Assembly (NCBI RefSeq): GCF_018798885.1 | Contig: NZ_CP076361.1 | Location: 744,001-808,000, forward strand | Direction: 5' to 3' | Length of the DNA: 64,000 nucleotides | DNA from: Gemmobacter fulvus | GTDB lineage: Bacteria; Pseudomonadota; Alphaproteobacteria; Rhodobacterales; Rhodobacteraceae | Part shown: positions 35,396-44,363 of the stretch, in pieces | How positions within the stretch are numbered: the first letter of the stretch is position 1 | How the letters are laid out: each line of letters begins with the position of its first letter | Notes under the pieces: model-generated | The model's input: the letters and a program-made list of their open reading frames with translations, nothing else | Databases searched by the model: none | Told to the model about the DNA's origin: nothing | Made by a program: the position numbers and the translations under genes

Positions 35396-35818
35396 TCAGG
35401 CCCCTTTCGGCTGTTCAACGGTGAATGCGCCGGTGGCGGTGGCCACCGGGCGGGATTCGTCTTCGTCGGTGGCTGTGACGCGCACGAAGGCGACCGACCG
35501 GGTGACGTGGTAACATTCCGCCCGCGCGCGGATGCGCTGGCCGGGGGTGGCCGCGCGCATGTAGTCGATCCGCAGATCCAGCGTGGCCGTCGCCGCCGCC
35601 GACAGGGTGATCACCGCAGCCCCGCTGGCCGTATCCATCAGCGCCGACACCGCGCCACCATGGATGACCCCGGTCGCGGGATCGCCCACGAACCGCGTGT
35701 CATAGGGCATGGAGATGGTGGCCGTGCCATCGCCCATGCTTTCCAGCTCCATCCCCAGGGCGCGGCTGTGGGGGATTGCTTCGATGAATTGCCGCGCCTG
35801 TTTCAGTGCATCGTTCAT
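35396..35818 (-). CDS. PaaI-type hotdog thioesterase (second of two)
   Basis: The 140-aa protein has [19 protein letters not shown] and [16 protein letters not shown], the canonical PaaI layout with HGG and a general-base Asp in MDTASG. GAGGAT precedes the start. It is the promoter-proximal gene of the thioesterase-thioesterase-MATE run and is divergent from the MerR genes that head the beta-oxidation region, so a link to acyl-CoA turnover is plausible. Confidence 0.87.
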   Translation of the reverse strand: MNDALKQARQFIEAIPHSRALGMELESMGDGTATISMPYDTRFVGDPATGVIHGGAVSALMDTASGAAVITLSAAATATLDLRIDYMRAATPGQRIRARAECYHVTRSVAFVRVTATDEDESRPVATATGAFTVEQPKGA

Positions 35819-35999
35819 GGCATCCTCGGTCGCCCCGCCGGGGCTGTTAACGCCCCGCCATGTGACACTGCCGCCGCCGCAGCCGCAACCCCCGAAGCGG
35901 CAGCGCTGCGTCACTTGGCCCAGCCGTGCTGCGATGCCGCGCAGGATGATTGCACCCGCCGCCGCTTTCCCCTTAGGGTAAGCCGCAGGAGGACCACAC

Positions 36000-36365
36000 A
36001 TGACCGAGACGAAACTGACCTTCAAGGAAATGTGTGCAAGGTTCGATGTGACCCCCCGCACCCTGCGCTATTACGAATATATCGAACTGCTGTCGCCCGA
36101 GAAGGAAGGCCGCGCCCGGTTTTATGGCCCGCGCGAGATTGCCCGCATGACACTGGTGCTGCGCGGGCGGCGTTTCGGCTTTTCACTGGAAGAGATCCGG
36201 CAATGGCTGCTGATCTATCAGCAGAAGGGCACCAAACCGCAGCTGGAGGCCTGGATCGCCATGGCCGACCGGCAGCTGGACGCGCTGGCGCAGCAAAGGG
36301 CGGAGCTTGATACCGCCATCGAAGATCTGCGGGCGCTGCGCGAAACCGCCGCGCGCGAGCTGTGA
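36000..36365 (+). CDS. MerR family transcriptional regulator (first)
   Basis: This 121-aa regulator has the MerR helix-turn-helix ([21 protein letters not shown]), wing ([27 protein letters not shown]) and a coiled-coil dimer helix. Metal-binding cysteines of MerR proper are absent. GCAGGAGG precedes the ATG. The effector-binding part is minimal, similar to the second MerR gene 225 bases on. Its target is probably nearby fatty-acid or acyl-CoA genes. Confidence 0.87.
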   Translation: MTETKLTFKEMCARFDVTPRTLRYYEYIELLSPEKEGRARFYGPREIARMTLVLRGRRFGFSLEEIRQWLLIYQQKGTKPQLEAWIAMADRQLDALAQQRAELDTAIEDLRALRETAAREL

Positions 36366-36427
36366 CGCGCGGCCGCTGACATCTCCGAATCTGGCTTCCG
36401 ATCCTGCGTTGCGCGCCCCGACGCGGC

Positions 36428-36440
36428 TGACGCCGGGTCA
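36428..36440. promoter_or_regulatory. Palindrome TGAC-N5-GTCA
   Basis: TGAC GCCGG GTCA is the first of a cluster of TGAC/GTCA dyads between the two MerR genes. It may be a weaker version of the larger site at 36499-36523. Confidence 0.35.
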
Positions 36441-36471
36441 TATTATTGCGTTTCCCTTGCGTCATTCGCAC

Positions 36472-36484
36472 TGACATTACGTCA
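36472..36484. promoter_or_regulatory. Palindrome TGACATTACGTCA
   Basis: A 13-base near-perfect dyad of the TGAC-N5-GTCA form, 115 bases upstream of the second MerR start. Confidence 0.4.
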
Positions 36485-36493
36485 TGGTTTTTC

Positions 36494-36523
36494 TGACGTG
36501 ACGTTACATTTACGTTAACGTCA
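36494..36523 (+). promoter_or_regulatory. Major MerR-type operator ahead of the beta-oxidation genes
   Basis: TGACGTTA (36499-36506) and TAACGTCA (36516-36523) form a perfect 8-9-8 inverted repeat with TTTACGTTAACG inside it, and an extra TGACG copy starts at 36494. The shape resembles sites proposed for LiuR-like MerR regulators of branched-chain and fatty acid catabolism. Autoregulation by the downstream MerR protein is the simplest reading. Confidence 0.5.
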
Positions 36524-36590
36524 CCTACTCTGGTATCACTGGGTCAGACCTCACATCTATCTTGCAGACCCCGTTCTGCGAGAGACCCAC

Positions 36591-37007
36591 ATGACCCTGA
36601 ACCCGACCCCGGATAAGACGGAGCTGCTGACCATCCGCGAGATGTGCGAAGCCTATGAGGTGACGCCGCGCACCCTGCGCTTTTATGAACAGAAGGAACT
36701 TCTGTTCCCGAAACGCCAGGGCACCAAACGCCTGTTCACCCGCCGCGATCAGGCACGGCTGAAGCTGATCCTGCGGGGCAAGCGCTTTGGCTTCTCGCTC
36801 GAAGACATCCGCCAGCTTCTGGATATGTATGACCGCGAGGATACGAAAGAAGCGCAGCTGAAGCGCACCTACGAACTGGCCCGCGCCCGCCTGTCCGAAA
36901 TGGAACAGCAGCGCGACGAGCTGAACGAAGCGATTACCGACCTCAAGGCCCAGATGGCCTGGGGAGAAGACATGCTGGCGAGCTTCCGCAAACAGGCCGC
37001 CAAATAA
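36591..37007 (+). CDS. MerR family regulator of fatty acid / acyl-CoA catabolism
   Basis: This 138-aa regulator has the DNA-binding part ([48 protein letters not shown]) and a long coiled coil ([19 protein letters not shown]). Its C-terminal effector region is small. It lies 25 bases upstream of the acyl-CoA dehydrogenase gene and behind a palindrome-rich control region. LiuR-like control of the downstream acyl-CoA enzymes is an inference. Confidence 0.87.
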   Translation: MTLNPTPDKTELLTIREMCEAYEVTPRTLRFYEQKELLFPKRQGTKRLFTRRDQARLKLILRGKRFGFSLEDIRQLLDMYDREDTKEAQLKRTYELARARLSEMEQQRDELNEAITDLKAQMAWGEDMLASFRKQAAK

Positions 37008-37032
37008 CCGAACCCATCAGAGGGAGAGACTG

Positions 37033-38808
37033 ATGCCCGCCTATACCGCCCCCGTCAAAGACATGCAGTTCCTGTTGCAGGATGTGCTGAACGTCACCGC
37101 AACCGGCGTGCCGGGTTATGAGGATCTGGACGCGGGCTTTACGGCGGCGGTGCTGGAAGAGGCGGGCAAGGTGGCCTCGGATGTGTTGGCCCCGCTGAAC
37201 GCGGTGGGTGACCGCATCGGCTGCGTGCTGGAAAACGGCGTGGTGCGCACGCCTGACGGGTTCAAGGCGGCCTTCGCGGCGATGAAGGAAGGCGGCTGGA
37301 CCGCGCTGGATTGCGACCCCGACTATGGCGGGCAGGGCCTGCCCTATCTGATGGGCACGGCGGTGGGCGAGATCTTCGTGTCGGCCAACATGGCCTTCAA
37401 CATGTATCAGGGCCTGACCCATGGCGCCTATTCCGCGATCCATGCCCATGGCACCGAGGCGCAGAAGGCGATGTATCTGCCGAAGATGGTCTCGTGCGAC
37501 TGGACCGGCACGATGAACCTGACGGAACCGCATTGCGGCACCGATCTGGGGCTGATGCGCACCAAGGCCGAACCGCAGGCCGATGGCAGCTATCTGATCA
37601 CCGGGCAGAAGATCTTCATTTCGGCGGGCGATCACGATCTGGCGGAAAACATCATCCATCTGGTGCTGGCCAAGGCCCCCGGCGGCGGCGAGGGCACCAA
37701 GGGTGTGTCGCTGTTCATCGTTCCCAAGCTTCTGGTGCAGGAGGATGGCAGCCTTGGCGCCCGCAATGCGGTGTCGGTCGGCAAGATCGAAGACAAGATG
37801 GGCATTCACGGCAATGCCACCTGCGTGATGAATTACGATGGTGCGAAAGGTTGGCTCCTCGGCGATCTGCACAAGGGCATGCGCGCCATGTTCACCATGA
37901 TGAACGAGGCGCGTCTGGGCGTGGGCCTGCAAGGCTATGCCGTGGCCGAAGCCGCCTATCAGAATGCCGTCGCCTATGCCAAGGACCGCCTTCAGGGCCG
38001 CGCCGTGACCGGGGTTGCGAACCCTGCGGGCCCGGCAGACCCGCTGATCGTGCATCCAGACATCCGCCGCAATCTGATGGAGCAGAAAAGCTTTGTCGAA
38101 GGCGCGCGCGCGCTGACCTTCTGGGGCGCGCAACTGATCGACCGCTCTGTCCGGCAGGGCGATGCGGCGGCGGAGGGGCTGATCTCGTTGCTGACGCCGG
38201 TGATCAAGGGTTTCCAGACCGACAAGGGCTTCGAGATGGCGGTGCAGGCCCAGCAGATCTATGGCGGGCACGGCTATATCGAAGAACAGGGCATGAGCCA
38301 GTTCGCCCGCGATGCGCGCATTGCCATGATCTATGAAGGGGCCAATGGCGTGCAGGCGCTGGATCTGGTGGGGCGCAAGCTGGCACAGGACGGCGGCAAA
38401 CACGTCATGGCCTTCTTCGAGATGGTGAAGGCCGAATGCAAGGCGCATGACGGGGACGCCCGCATGGCAGGCTTTGTGGAGCCGCTGAAACAGGCGTCGA
38501 AACAGCTTCAGGCGGCGGGCATGTTCTTCATGCAGAACGGCATGAAGAACCCCAATGCCGCGCTGTCCGGCTCGTATGATTTCATGCACCTGATGGGCCA
38601 TGTCTGCCTTGGTCTGATGTGGACGCGCATGGCAAAGGCCGCTTATCTGGCGCTGGAGGCGGGGGCCTCCGACACCGGCTTCTACGAGACGAAGATCGCC
38701 ACCGGGCGCTATTACATGGCGCGACAATTGCCCGCCTGCGGCATGCACCTTGCCCGGATCGAAACCGGGGCCGATACGGTGATGGCATTGGCGGCAGAGG
38801 CGTTCTAA
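37033..38808 (+). CDS. Acyl-CoA dehydrogenase, long FadE-like form
   Basis: This 591-aa FAD enzyme introduces the alpha-beta double bond into acyl-CoA. Visible are the flavin/substrate loops [16 protein letters not shown] and [10 protein letters not shown], the ARLGVGLQG helix, and the catalytic Glu in [14 protein letters not shown], with an extra C-terminal domain of about 130 aa that defines the long form. GAGGGAGAG precedes the ATG. It heads the beta-oxidation genes following the MerR gene. Confidence 0.93.
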   Translation: MPAYTAPVKDMQFLLQDVLNVTATGVPGYEDLDAGFTAAVLEEAGKVASDVLAPLNAVGDRIGCVLENGVVRTPDGFKAAFAAMKEGGWTALDCDPDYGGQGLPYLMGTAVGEIFVSANMAFNMYQGLTHGAYSAIHAHGTEAQKAMYLPKMVSCDWTGTMNLTEPHCGTDLGLMRTKAEPQADGSYLITGQKIFISAGDHDLAENIIHLVLAKAPGGGEGTKGVSLFIVPKLLVQEDGSLGARNAVSVGKIEDKMGIHGNATCVMNYDGAKGWLLGDLHKGMRAMFTMMNEARLGVGLQGYAVAEAAYQNAVAYAKDRLQGRAVTGVANPAGPADPLIVHPDIRRNLMEQKSFVEGARALTFWGAQLIDRSVRQGDAAAEGLISLLTPVIKGFQTDKGFEMAVQAQQIYGGHGYIEEQGMSQFARDARIAMIYEGANGVQALDLVGRKLAQDGGKHVMAFFEMVKAECKAHDGDARMAGFVEPLKQASKQLQAAGMFFMQNGMKNPNAALSGSYDFMHLMGHVCLGLMWTRMAKAAYLALEAGASDTGFYETKIATGRYYMARQLPACGMHLARIETGADTVMALAAEAF

Positions 38809-38821
38809 GCTGGGCAGGATC

Positions 38822-38845
38822 GCGGTTTTTCACCGGAAAAACCGC
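38822..38845. repeat. Perfect 10-bp hairpin downstream of acyl-CoA dehydrogenase
   Basis: GCGGTTTTTC and GAAAAACCGC (38822-38831, 38836-38845) enclose ACCG. No T-run follows. It may end transcription partially or stabilise the upstream mRNA, lowering expression of the 70-aa gene behind it. Confidence 0.5.
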
Positions 38846-38867
38846 CCCCGCCGTCAAGGACTGCCCG

Positions 38868-39080
38868 ATGCCCAAACGCTTTCGCCTGACCCGCCGCTTT
38901 CCCGTCGCGATGACAGAAGACGGCTATCGCCGCCTGAAACGCTTTGCACAGAAGGCGGGTCTGGACGAGGGCGAGGCGCTGTCGTTCCTGTTTGAAAACT
39001 GGTCCAGCGTGATCGACGCCGAAAATCTGACCCATCGTTTGCGGCTGTTCAATTCTGAAATCGACAGCCGCAAACGCTGA
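38868..39080 (+). CDS. Small conserved-looking protein (70 aa)
   Basis: This basic 70-aa protein (MPKRFRLTRRFPVAMTEDGYRRLKRFAQKAG...) has AAGGA eight bases before the ATG. The sequence RRLKRFAQKAGLDEGEALSFLFENW resembles a ribbon-helix-helix or small regulatory fold, which is inference. It lies between the acyl-CoA dehydrogenase and a GST in the same direction, behind a strong hairpin. I do not recognise the family. Confidence 0.65.
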   Translation: MPKRFRLTRRFPVAMTEDGYRRLKRFAQKAGLDEGEALSFLFENWSSVIDAENLTHRLRLFNSEIDSRKR

Positions 39081-39209
39081 CCCAAACGGCTTCGGCCGGG
39101 GGCAGCAAAAGACGGCTCCCGCCCCCTTGCCGCGTGACGAGCCTACCCCGCCCCGGGCGGGGGCGCGCAGCCCCCACGGGTTGCGGCACACACAGGAAGG
39201 AAAGCCCGA

Positions 39210-39845
39210 ATGACCGCGAAACTTTACTGCTTTGGCGAAAGCGGCAATGCCTACAAGGCGGCGCTCACCCTGACGCTTGCCCAGATGGAATGGGTGCCGG
39301 TGTTTGTCGATTTCTTCAACGGCGAAACCCGCCAGCCTCCTTTCCGGGCGCTGAATGAAATGGGCGAGGTGCCGGTGCTGGTCGATGGCGACACCGTGCT
39401 GACCCAATCGGCGGTGATCCAGGATTATGTCAGCTCCAAGACCGGCAAGCTGGGCGGGCGCTCGGCGGCGGAACGGCGCGAGGTGCTGCGCTGGATGTTC
39501 TGGGACAATCACAAACTGTCCGGGCAGGTGGGGGCCACGCGGTTCCTGATGAACTTCCTGCCGCCCGAAAAGCGCCCCGCCGAGGTGATCGCCTTTCAGC
39601 AGGGCCGCCTGAAGGCCACCTATACCGTGCTGAACGATCATCTGGCCAGCCGTGACTGGATGGTGGGCGATCAGGTCAGCCTCGCCGATACCGCCTGCTG
39701 CGGGTATCTGTTCTACCCCGAGCCGTTCGGCTTTGACCGCAAGGACTGGCCGCATGTCGACCGCTGGCTGGACCGCATCGCCGCCCTGCCCGGCTGGCAG
39801 CCCCCCTATGACATGATGCCCGGCAACCCGTCCGACCGGGCCTGA
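39210..39845 (+). CDS. Glutathione S-transferase family protein
   Basis: This 211-aa GST shows an N-terminal thioredoxin fold (LYCFGESGNAYKAALTL, NEMGEVPVLVDGDTVLTQSAVI with the typical Val-Pro cis-proline) and a helical part with VGDQVSLADTACCGYLF. The Ser of GESGN may be the glutathione-activating residue. It lies within the acyl-CoA catabolic region, but the substrate is unknown. The 129-base gap before it holds only GC-rich palindromes. Confidence 0.88.
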   Translation: MTAKLYCFGESGNAYKAALTLTLAQMEWVPVFVDFFNGETRQPPFRALNEMGEVPVLVDGDTVLTQSAVIQDYVSSKTGKLGGRSAAERREVLRWMFWDNHKLSGQVGATRFLMNFLPPEKRPAEVIAFQQGRLKATYTVLNDHLASRDWMVGDQVSLADTACCGYLFYPEPFGFDRKDWPHVDRWLDRIAALPGWQPPYDMMPGNPSDRA

Positions 39846-39979
39846 CGCAGCGTCGTGACGCACCGCCGACGTGACGGCACAGCGGAAATCTGCGGGACAG
39901 GCTGCTAGGCTTTCGCAAAGACATCCGGCGCAGGGCGGCATCAGCCCCGCGCCGCAGCAAGACCGACCGGAGGAGAGAC

Positions 39980-41191
39980 ATGACCGAGGCCTATATCTAT
40001 GACGCGATCCGCAGCCCGCGTGGCAAGGGCCGTCCCGATGGCGCGCTGCATGAGGTGACGGCCGTCAACCTCTCGGCGCAGATGCTGAATGCCGTGCAGG
40101 CCCGCAACGGGCTGACGGGGCACGCGGTCGAGGATGTGATCTGGGGCAATGTCACCCAGGTCGGCGAACAGGGCGGCTGCCTTGCGCGCAGCGCGGTTCT
40201 TGCGTCCGAGCTGGATCAGTCGATCCCAGGGCTTGCCATCAACCGTTTCTGCGCCTCGGGCATCGAGGCGGTGAACCTTGCCGCCAATCAGGTGAAGGGC
40301 GGTGCCGGACAGGCCTATATCGCGGGCGGGGTCGAGATGATGAGCCGCGTTGCCATGGGCAGCGACGGCGCTGCGATTGCGGTCGACCCGACGCTGGCGA
40401 TGCGCAGCTATTTCGTGCCGCAGGGCATCAGCGCCGATATCATCGCCACCGAATATGGCTTTAGCCGTGAACAGGCCGATGCGCTGGCGGTGGAAAGCCA
40501 GCGCCGTGCGGTTCAGGCCTGGCAGGAAGGCCGCTTTGCCCGATCCATCGTGCCGGTGCGGGATCGCAACGGCCTGACCATTCTGGACCATGACGAATAT
40601 ATCCGCCCCGGCACCGATCTGGCGGCGCTGGGCGCGCTCAAACCCGCGTTCAAGGAGATGGGCGAGGTGATGCCCGGCTTCGACAAGGTGGCGTTGATGA
40701 AATATCCGCATCTGGAGCGGATCGCGCATATCCACCACGCGGGCAATTCCTCGGGCATCGTCGATGGCGCGGCGGCCATTCTGATCGGCAGCAAGGAGTT
40801 TGGCGTGGCGCATGGCCTGACGCCCCGCGCGCGCATCCGCGCCACCGCCAAGATCGGCACCGATCCCACCATCATGCTGACCGGGCCGGTGCCGGTGACG
40901 GAAAAGATCCTGCACGACAGCGGCATGGCCATCACCGATATCGACCTGTTCGAGGTGAACGAGGCCTTTGCCAGCGTCGTGCTGCGCTTCCAGCAGGCCT
41001 TCGACATTGATCCGGCGCGGGTCAACGTCAATGGCGGCGCCATCGCCATGGGGCACCCGCTGGGCGCGACCGGCGCAATCATCATCGGCACCCTGCTGGA
41101 CGAGCTGGAACGCAGCGGAAAATCCACCGGGCTTGCGACGCTCTGCATCGCCAGCGGCATGGGCGTGGCCACCATCATCGAGAGGGTCTGA
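39980..41191 (+). CDS. Acetyl-CoA acyltransferase (thiolase, FadA-like)
   Basis: This 403-aa thiolase performs the final thiolytic step of beta-oxidation. The nucleophilic Cys lies in INRFCASGIEAVNLAAN (near residue 92), the His in NGGAIAMGHPLGATGA and the second Cys in LCIASGMG. GGAGGAG precedes the ATG. The 134-base gap upstream contains the 9-mer GACGTGACG, also found in the MerR control region. Overlaps the cupin gene by one base. Confidence 0.93.
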   Translation: MTEAYIYDAIRSPRGKGRPDGALHEVTAVNLSAQMLNAVQARNGLTGHAVEDVIWGNVTQVGEQGGCLARSAVLASELDQSIPGLAINRFCASGIEAVNLAANQVKGGAGQAYIAGGVEMMSRVAMGSDGAAIAVDPTLAMRSYFVPQGISADIIATEYGFSREQADALAVESQRRAVQAWQEGRFARSIVPVRDRNGLTILDHDEYIRPGTDLAALGALKPAFKEMGEVMPGFDKVALMKYPHLERIAHIHHAGNSSGIVDGAAAILIGSKEFGVAHGLTPRARIRATAKIGTDPTIMLTGPVPVTEKILHDSGMAITDIDLFEVNEAFASVVLRFQQAFDIDPARVNVNGGAIAMGHPLGATGAIIIGTLLDELERSGKSTGLATLCIASGMGVATIIERV

Positions 41192-41670
41192 TGCCGGTCA
41201 TTGATCTTGCAGGATGCCCGGTCAAGACCGGCTCCATCTATCCCGAACCCTATGCCACCATGATGGCAGGGCGGTCGTCGCTGCGGCTGGGCGATGCGGG
41301 CGGGCTGACGCAGTTCGGCGTCAATCTGGTGACGCTGCAACCGGGTGCGCTGTCCTCGCTCCGCCACTGGCATATGGCCGAGGATGAGTTTGTGATGGTC
41401 ACGCTGGGCGAATGTGTGCTGGTGCAGGACGCGGGCGAGACGGTGATGCGGGCGGGCGATTGCGCCGCCTTTCCGGCGGGCGATCCCGACGGGCATCACT
41501 TCCTCAACCGCTCGGGCAGCGTGGCGCAGTTTCTGGTGGTGGGCAGCAAGGCCCCGCGCGAAGTGGCCACCTATTCCGACGTGGATCTGCGGATCGAGAT
41601 CAAGGCAGGCCGCGCACGCTTTACCTACAAGGATGGCACCAATTGGGCGGGGGTGCGCGATGAACCCTGA
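41191..41670 (+). CDS. Cupin domain protein
   Basis: The 159-aa protein has the cupin motif 1 signature LRHWHMAEDEFVMVTLGE (two His and a Glu as metal ligands) and motif 2 around GDPDGHHFLNRS. It starts on the A of the thiolase TGA (TGATG), so it is translationally coupled, and lies between the thiolase and the FadB-type gene. It may be a small dioxygenase, isomerase or sensor; its function is unknown. Confidence 0.82.
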   Translation: MPVIDLAGCPVKTGSIYPEPYATMMAGRSSLRLGDAGGLTQFGVNLVTLQPGALSSLRHWHMAEDEFVMVTLGECVLVQDAGETVMRAGDCAAFPAGDPDGHHFLNRSGSVAQFLVVGSKAPREVATYSDVDLRIEIKAGRARFTYKDGTNWAGVRDEP

Positions 41671-41757
41671 CACCACTCCCCTTCCCCACAAGACCGGCAG
41701 CGCCCGGCGCGATCAGCGCCGCGATGGCAGGGCTGCCCAAACCGACAGGAGAACCGC

Positions 41758-43944
41758 ATGACCGATTTCACCTATGCCGTTGACGCCGATGGCGTGGCCA
41801 CCATCACCTGGGATGTGGTGGCAAAATCCATGAACGTGATGTCGCTGGCCGGATTTGCCGAGCTCAGCGCCCATATTGATACCGCGCTTGCCGATCCGGC
41901 GGTGAAAGGCGTGATCCTGACCTCGGGCAAGAAGGACTTTGCCGGGGGCATGGATCTGAACGTCATTGCCCGCATGAAGGAAGACGGCGGTGCGCAGGGC
42001 ATCTTTGATGGCGTGATGATGATGCACGGCGTGCTGCGCAAGATCGAACGTGCCGGGATGGATCCGAAAACCCTGAAAGGCGGCAAGCCGATTGTCGCCG
42101 CCCTGCCCGGCACCGCGCTGGGGATCGGGCTGGAGCTGCCGCTGTCCTGCCACCGCATCATTGCCGCCGACAATCCGAAGGCGAAGATCGGCCTGCCGGA
42201 AATCATGGTCGGCATCTTCCCCGGCGCAGGCGGCACCACCCGGCTGGTGCGCAAACTGGGGGCGATGATGGCCGCGCCCTTCCTGCTGGAAGGCAAGTTG
42301 TCGGATCCGAAGGCGGCAAAGGCGGCGGGCATCATCGACGAGGTGGTCGCACCCGATGATCTGCTCTCCCGCGCGAAAGACTGGGTTCTGGCGGCGAAAG
42401 AGGCCGATCTGGTGAAACCCTGGGATGCCAAGGGCTACAAGATGCCCGGCGGCAGCCCCTATCAGCCTGCTGGGTTTATGACCTTTGTCGGCGCCTCGGC
42501 CATGGTGCATGGCAAGACGATGGGCGTTTACCCGGCCGCCAAGGCGCTGCTGGCCGCCGTCTATGAAGGCGCGCTGGTGCCGTTTGATACCGCGCTGAAG
42601 ATCGAGGCGCGGCAGTTCACCTCGGTGCTGATGAACCCCTCGTCCGGCGCGATGATCCGCAGCCTGTTCATCAACAAGGAAGCGCTGGAAAAGGGCGCGA
42701 ACCGGCCCAAGGTCGCTGACCAGACCGTGCGCAAGCTCGGCGTGATCGGCGCGGGCATGATGGGGGCAGGAATCGCTTATGTCGCGGCCAATGCGGGCAT
42801 CGAGGTGGTGCTGATTGATGCCGCCCAAGACGCCGCAGACCGGGGCCGCGCCTATTCGGAAGGCTTGCTCGACAAGGGCATCCAGCGCCGCAAGGTGACG
42901 CCCGAGAAGAAGGCCGAAGTGCTGGCCCGCATCACCGCGACCACCGATTACGCCGCCCTTGCCGGGTGTGACCTGATCGTGGAGGCGGTGTTCGAGGATC
43001 CGAAGGTCAAGGCCGAGGTGACAGCGAAGGTCGAGGCCGCCGTCGGCCCCGATTGCATCTTTGCCACCAATACCTCGACCCTGCCGATCACGGCCCTGGC
43101 CCGCGCCAGCGCCCGGCCCGCACAGTTCATCGGCATCCACTTCTTCAGCCCGGTTGACAAGATGATGCTGGTCGAGATCATCCGTGGCAAGGAGACCGGC
43201 GATGTGGCTGTGGCCAAGGCGCTGGATTTCGTGCGCCAGATCCGCAAGACGCCAATCGTGGTCAATGATGCGCGGTTCTTCTATGCCAACCGCTGCATCA
43301 TCCCCTATATCAACGAAGGCATCCGCATGGTGGCCGAAGGCGTGGAACCGGCGCTGATCGAAAACGCCGCCAAGCTGGTCGGCATGCCGCTGGGGCCGTT
43401 GCAGCTGGTGGATGAAACCTCGATTGATCTGGGTGTCAAGATCGCCAAGGCCACCAAGGCGGCGATGGGCGATGCCTACCCGGACGGCGCGGTGGATGAG
43501 GTGATCTTCTGGATGGCCGATCAGGGGCGACTGGGTAAAAAGGCCAATGCCGGGTTCTATGCCTATGATGCGGCGGGCAAACGCGAGGGCCTGTGGTCTG
43601 GCCTTGCCGCGCAATATCCGGTGGCCGACACCCAGCCCAGCCTGACCGAGGTGCAGCACCGCCTGCTGATGGCACAGGTGCTGGAGGCCGTGCGCGCGCT
43701 GGAGGACGGCGTGCTGACCGACATCCGCGAAGGCGATGTGGGGGCGATTCTGGGCTGGGGTTTTGCGCCCTGGTCGGGCGGGCCGTTCTCGTGGCTGGAC
43801 ATCATCGGCGCCCCCCGCGCGGTAGAGATCTGCGAGGCGCTGACAGCGGCGCATGGCGCGCGCTTTGCCACCCCGGCGCTGCTGCGCGAAATGGCCACCA
43901 CCGGCGCAGGCTTCTACGGCCGTGCTGCGGCGCAGGCCGCCTGA
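41758..43944 (+). CDS. Fatty acid oxidation multienzyme (FadB/FadJ-type)
   Basis: This 728-aa fusion carries enoyl-CoA hydratase/isomerase (SGKKDFAGGMDLNVIA, IGLPEIMVGIFPGAGGTTRL) and NAD-dependent 3-hydroxyacyl-CoA dehydrogenase (GVIGAGMMGAGIAYVAANAG, ATNTSTLPITALA, GIHFFSPVDKMMLVEI) domains plus the C-terminal dehydrogenase dimer module. It forms the beta-oxidation complex with the upstream thiolase. Strong hairpin termination follows. Confidence 0.95.
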   Translation: MTDFTYAVDADGVATITWDVVAKSMNVMSLAGFAELSAHIDTALADPAVKGVILTSGKKDFAGGMDLNVIARMKEDGGAQGIFDGVMMMHGVLRKIERAGMDPKTLKGGKPIVAALPGTALGIGLELPLSCHRIIAADNPKAKIGLPEIMVGIFPGAGGTTRLVRKLGAMMAAPFLLEGKLSDPKAAKAAGIIDEVVAPDDLLSRAKDWVLAAKEADLVKPWDAKGYKMPGGSPYQPAGFMTFVGASAMVHGKTMGVYPAAKALLAAVYEGALVPFDTALKIEARQFTSVLMNPSSGAMIRSLFINKEALEKGANRPKVADQTVRKLGVIGAGMMGAGIAYVAANAGIEVVLIDAAQDAADRGRAYSEGLLDKGIQRRKVTPEKKAEVLARITATTDYAALAGCDLIVEAVFEDPKVKAEVTAKVEAAVGPDCIFATNTSTLPITALARASARPAQFIGIHFFSPVDKMMLVEIIRGKETGDVAVAKALDFVRQIRKTPIVVNDARFFYANRCIIPYINEGIRMVAEGVEPALIENAAKLVGMPLGPLQLVDETSIDLGVKIAKATKAAMGDAYPDGAVDEVIFWMADQGRLGKKANAGFYAYDAAGKREGLWSGLAAQYPVADTQPSLTEVQHRLLMAQVLEAVRALEDGVLTDIREGDVGAILGWGFAPWSGGPFSWLDIIGAPRAVEICEALTAAHGARFATPALLREMATTGAGFYGRAAAQAA

Positions 43945-43950
43945 GGCACC

Positions 43951-43980
43951 AGAACCGCCGCCTGAAAGGGCGGCGGTTCT
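43951..43980. terminator. Terminator between fadB-type gene and rraB-like gene
   Basis: A perfect 12-bp stem AGAACCGCCGCC/GGCGGCGGTTCT (43951-43962 with 43969-43980) encloses six bases. The gene pair is convergent, so it can serve both strands; the T-tract is short. Confidence 0.65.
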
Positions 43981-43994
43981 CCGGCAGAGGGCGC

Positions 43995-44312
43995 TCAGTC
44001 CTCCAGCAGCCCCCAGCCATCCGGGGTGAATTCAAAGGTCAGCGCGATTTCGGTGGCCATCTTCTCATAGGTCCAGATCGTGTCGGGCGTCACCTTCACC
44101 GGGCCGATCATCGCATCCAGCAATTCCGCCTCGTCATCGCGCGCCGTGCGAAAGCCTTTGGCCTGCAAGGCTTTCTCCAACCCATCCCAATCCGCATCCA
44201 CCTCTTCGGGATAGAATTGATAGGTGATAGTGGCCGTGGCCGGCGCGTCTTTGGCGAAAGCCTCGAAGCTTTCAAAGGTTTCCGCTTTCTGGGCTTTGTA
44301 ATCGTGGCTCAT
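43995..44312 (-). CDS. RraB-like protein (ribonuclease E inhibitor domain)
   Basis: The 105-aa protein matches the RraB domain: FYPEEVDADWDGLEKALQAKGF, a following Asp/Glu-rich turn and the end FEFTPDGWGLLED. Gammaproteobacterial RraB binds RNase E and inhibits RNA decay; whether the alphaproteobacterial member does so is unknown. A DUF695-like identity is possible. It stands alone and converges on the FadB-type gene. Confidence 0.65.
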   Translation of the reverse strand: MSHDYKAQKAETFESFEAFAKDAPATATITYQFYPEEVDADWDGLEKALQAKGFRTARDDEAELLDAMIGPVKVTPDTIWTYEKMATEIALTFEFTPDGWGLLED

Positions 44313-44363
44313 CGCACCCTCCGTTTTCTGTGTGATGCCTTACTGCGCGGCGCGGAGCAAGCC

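Noticed and set aside
39140-39180. GC-rich palindrome as a mobile element end
   Set aside because: Short GC hairpins of this type are widespread between genes in high-GC genomes; no transposase, target duplication or partner repeat is present.
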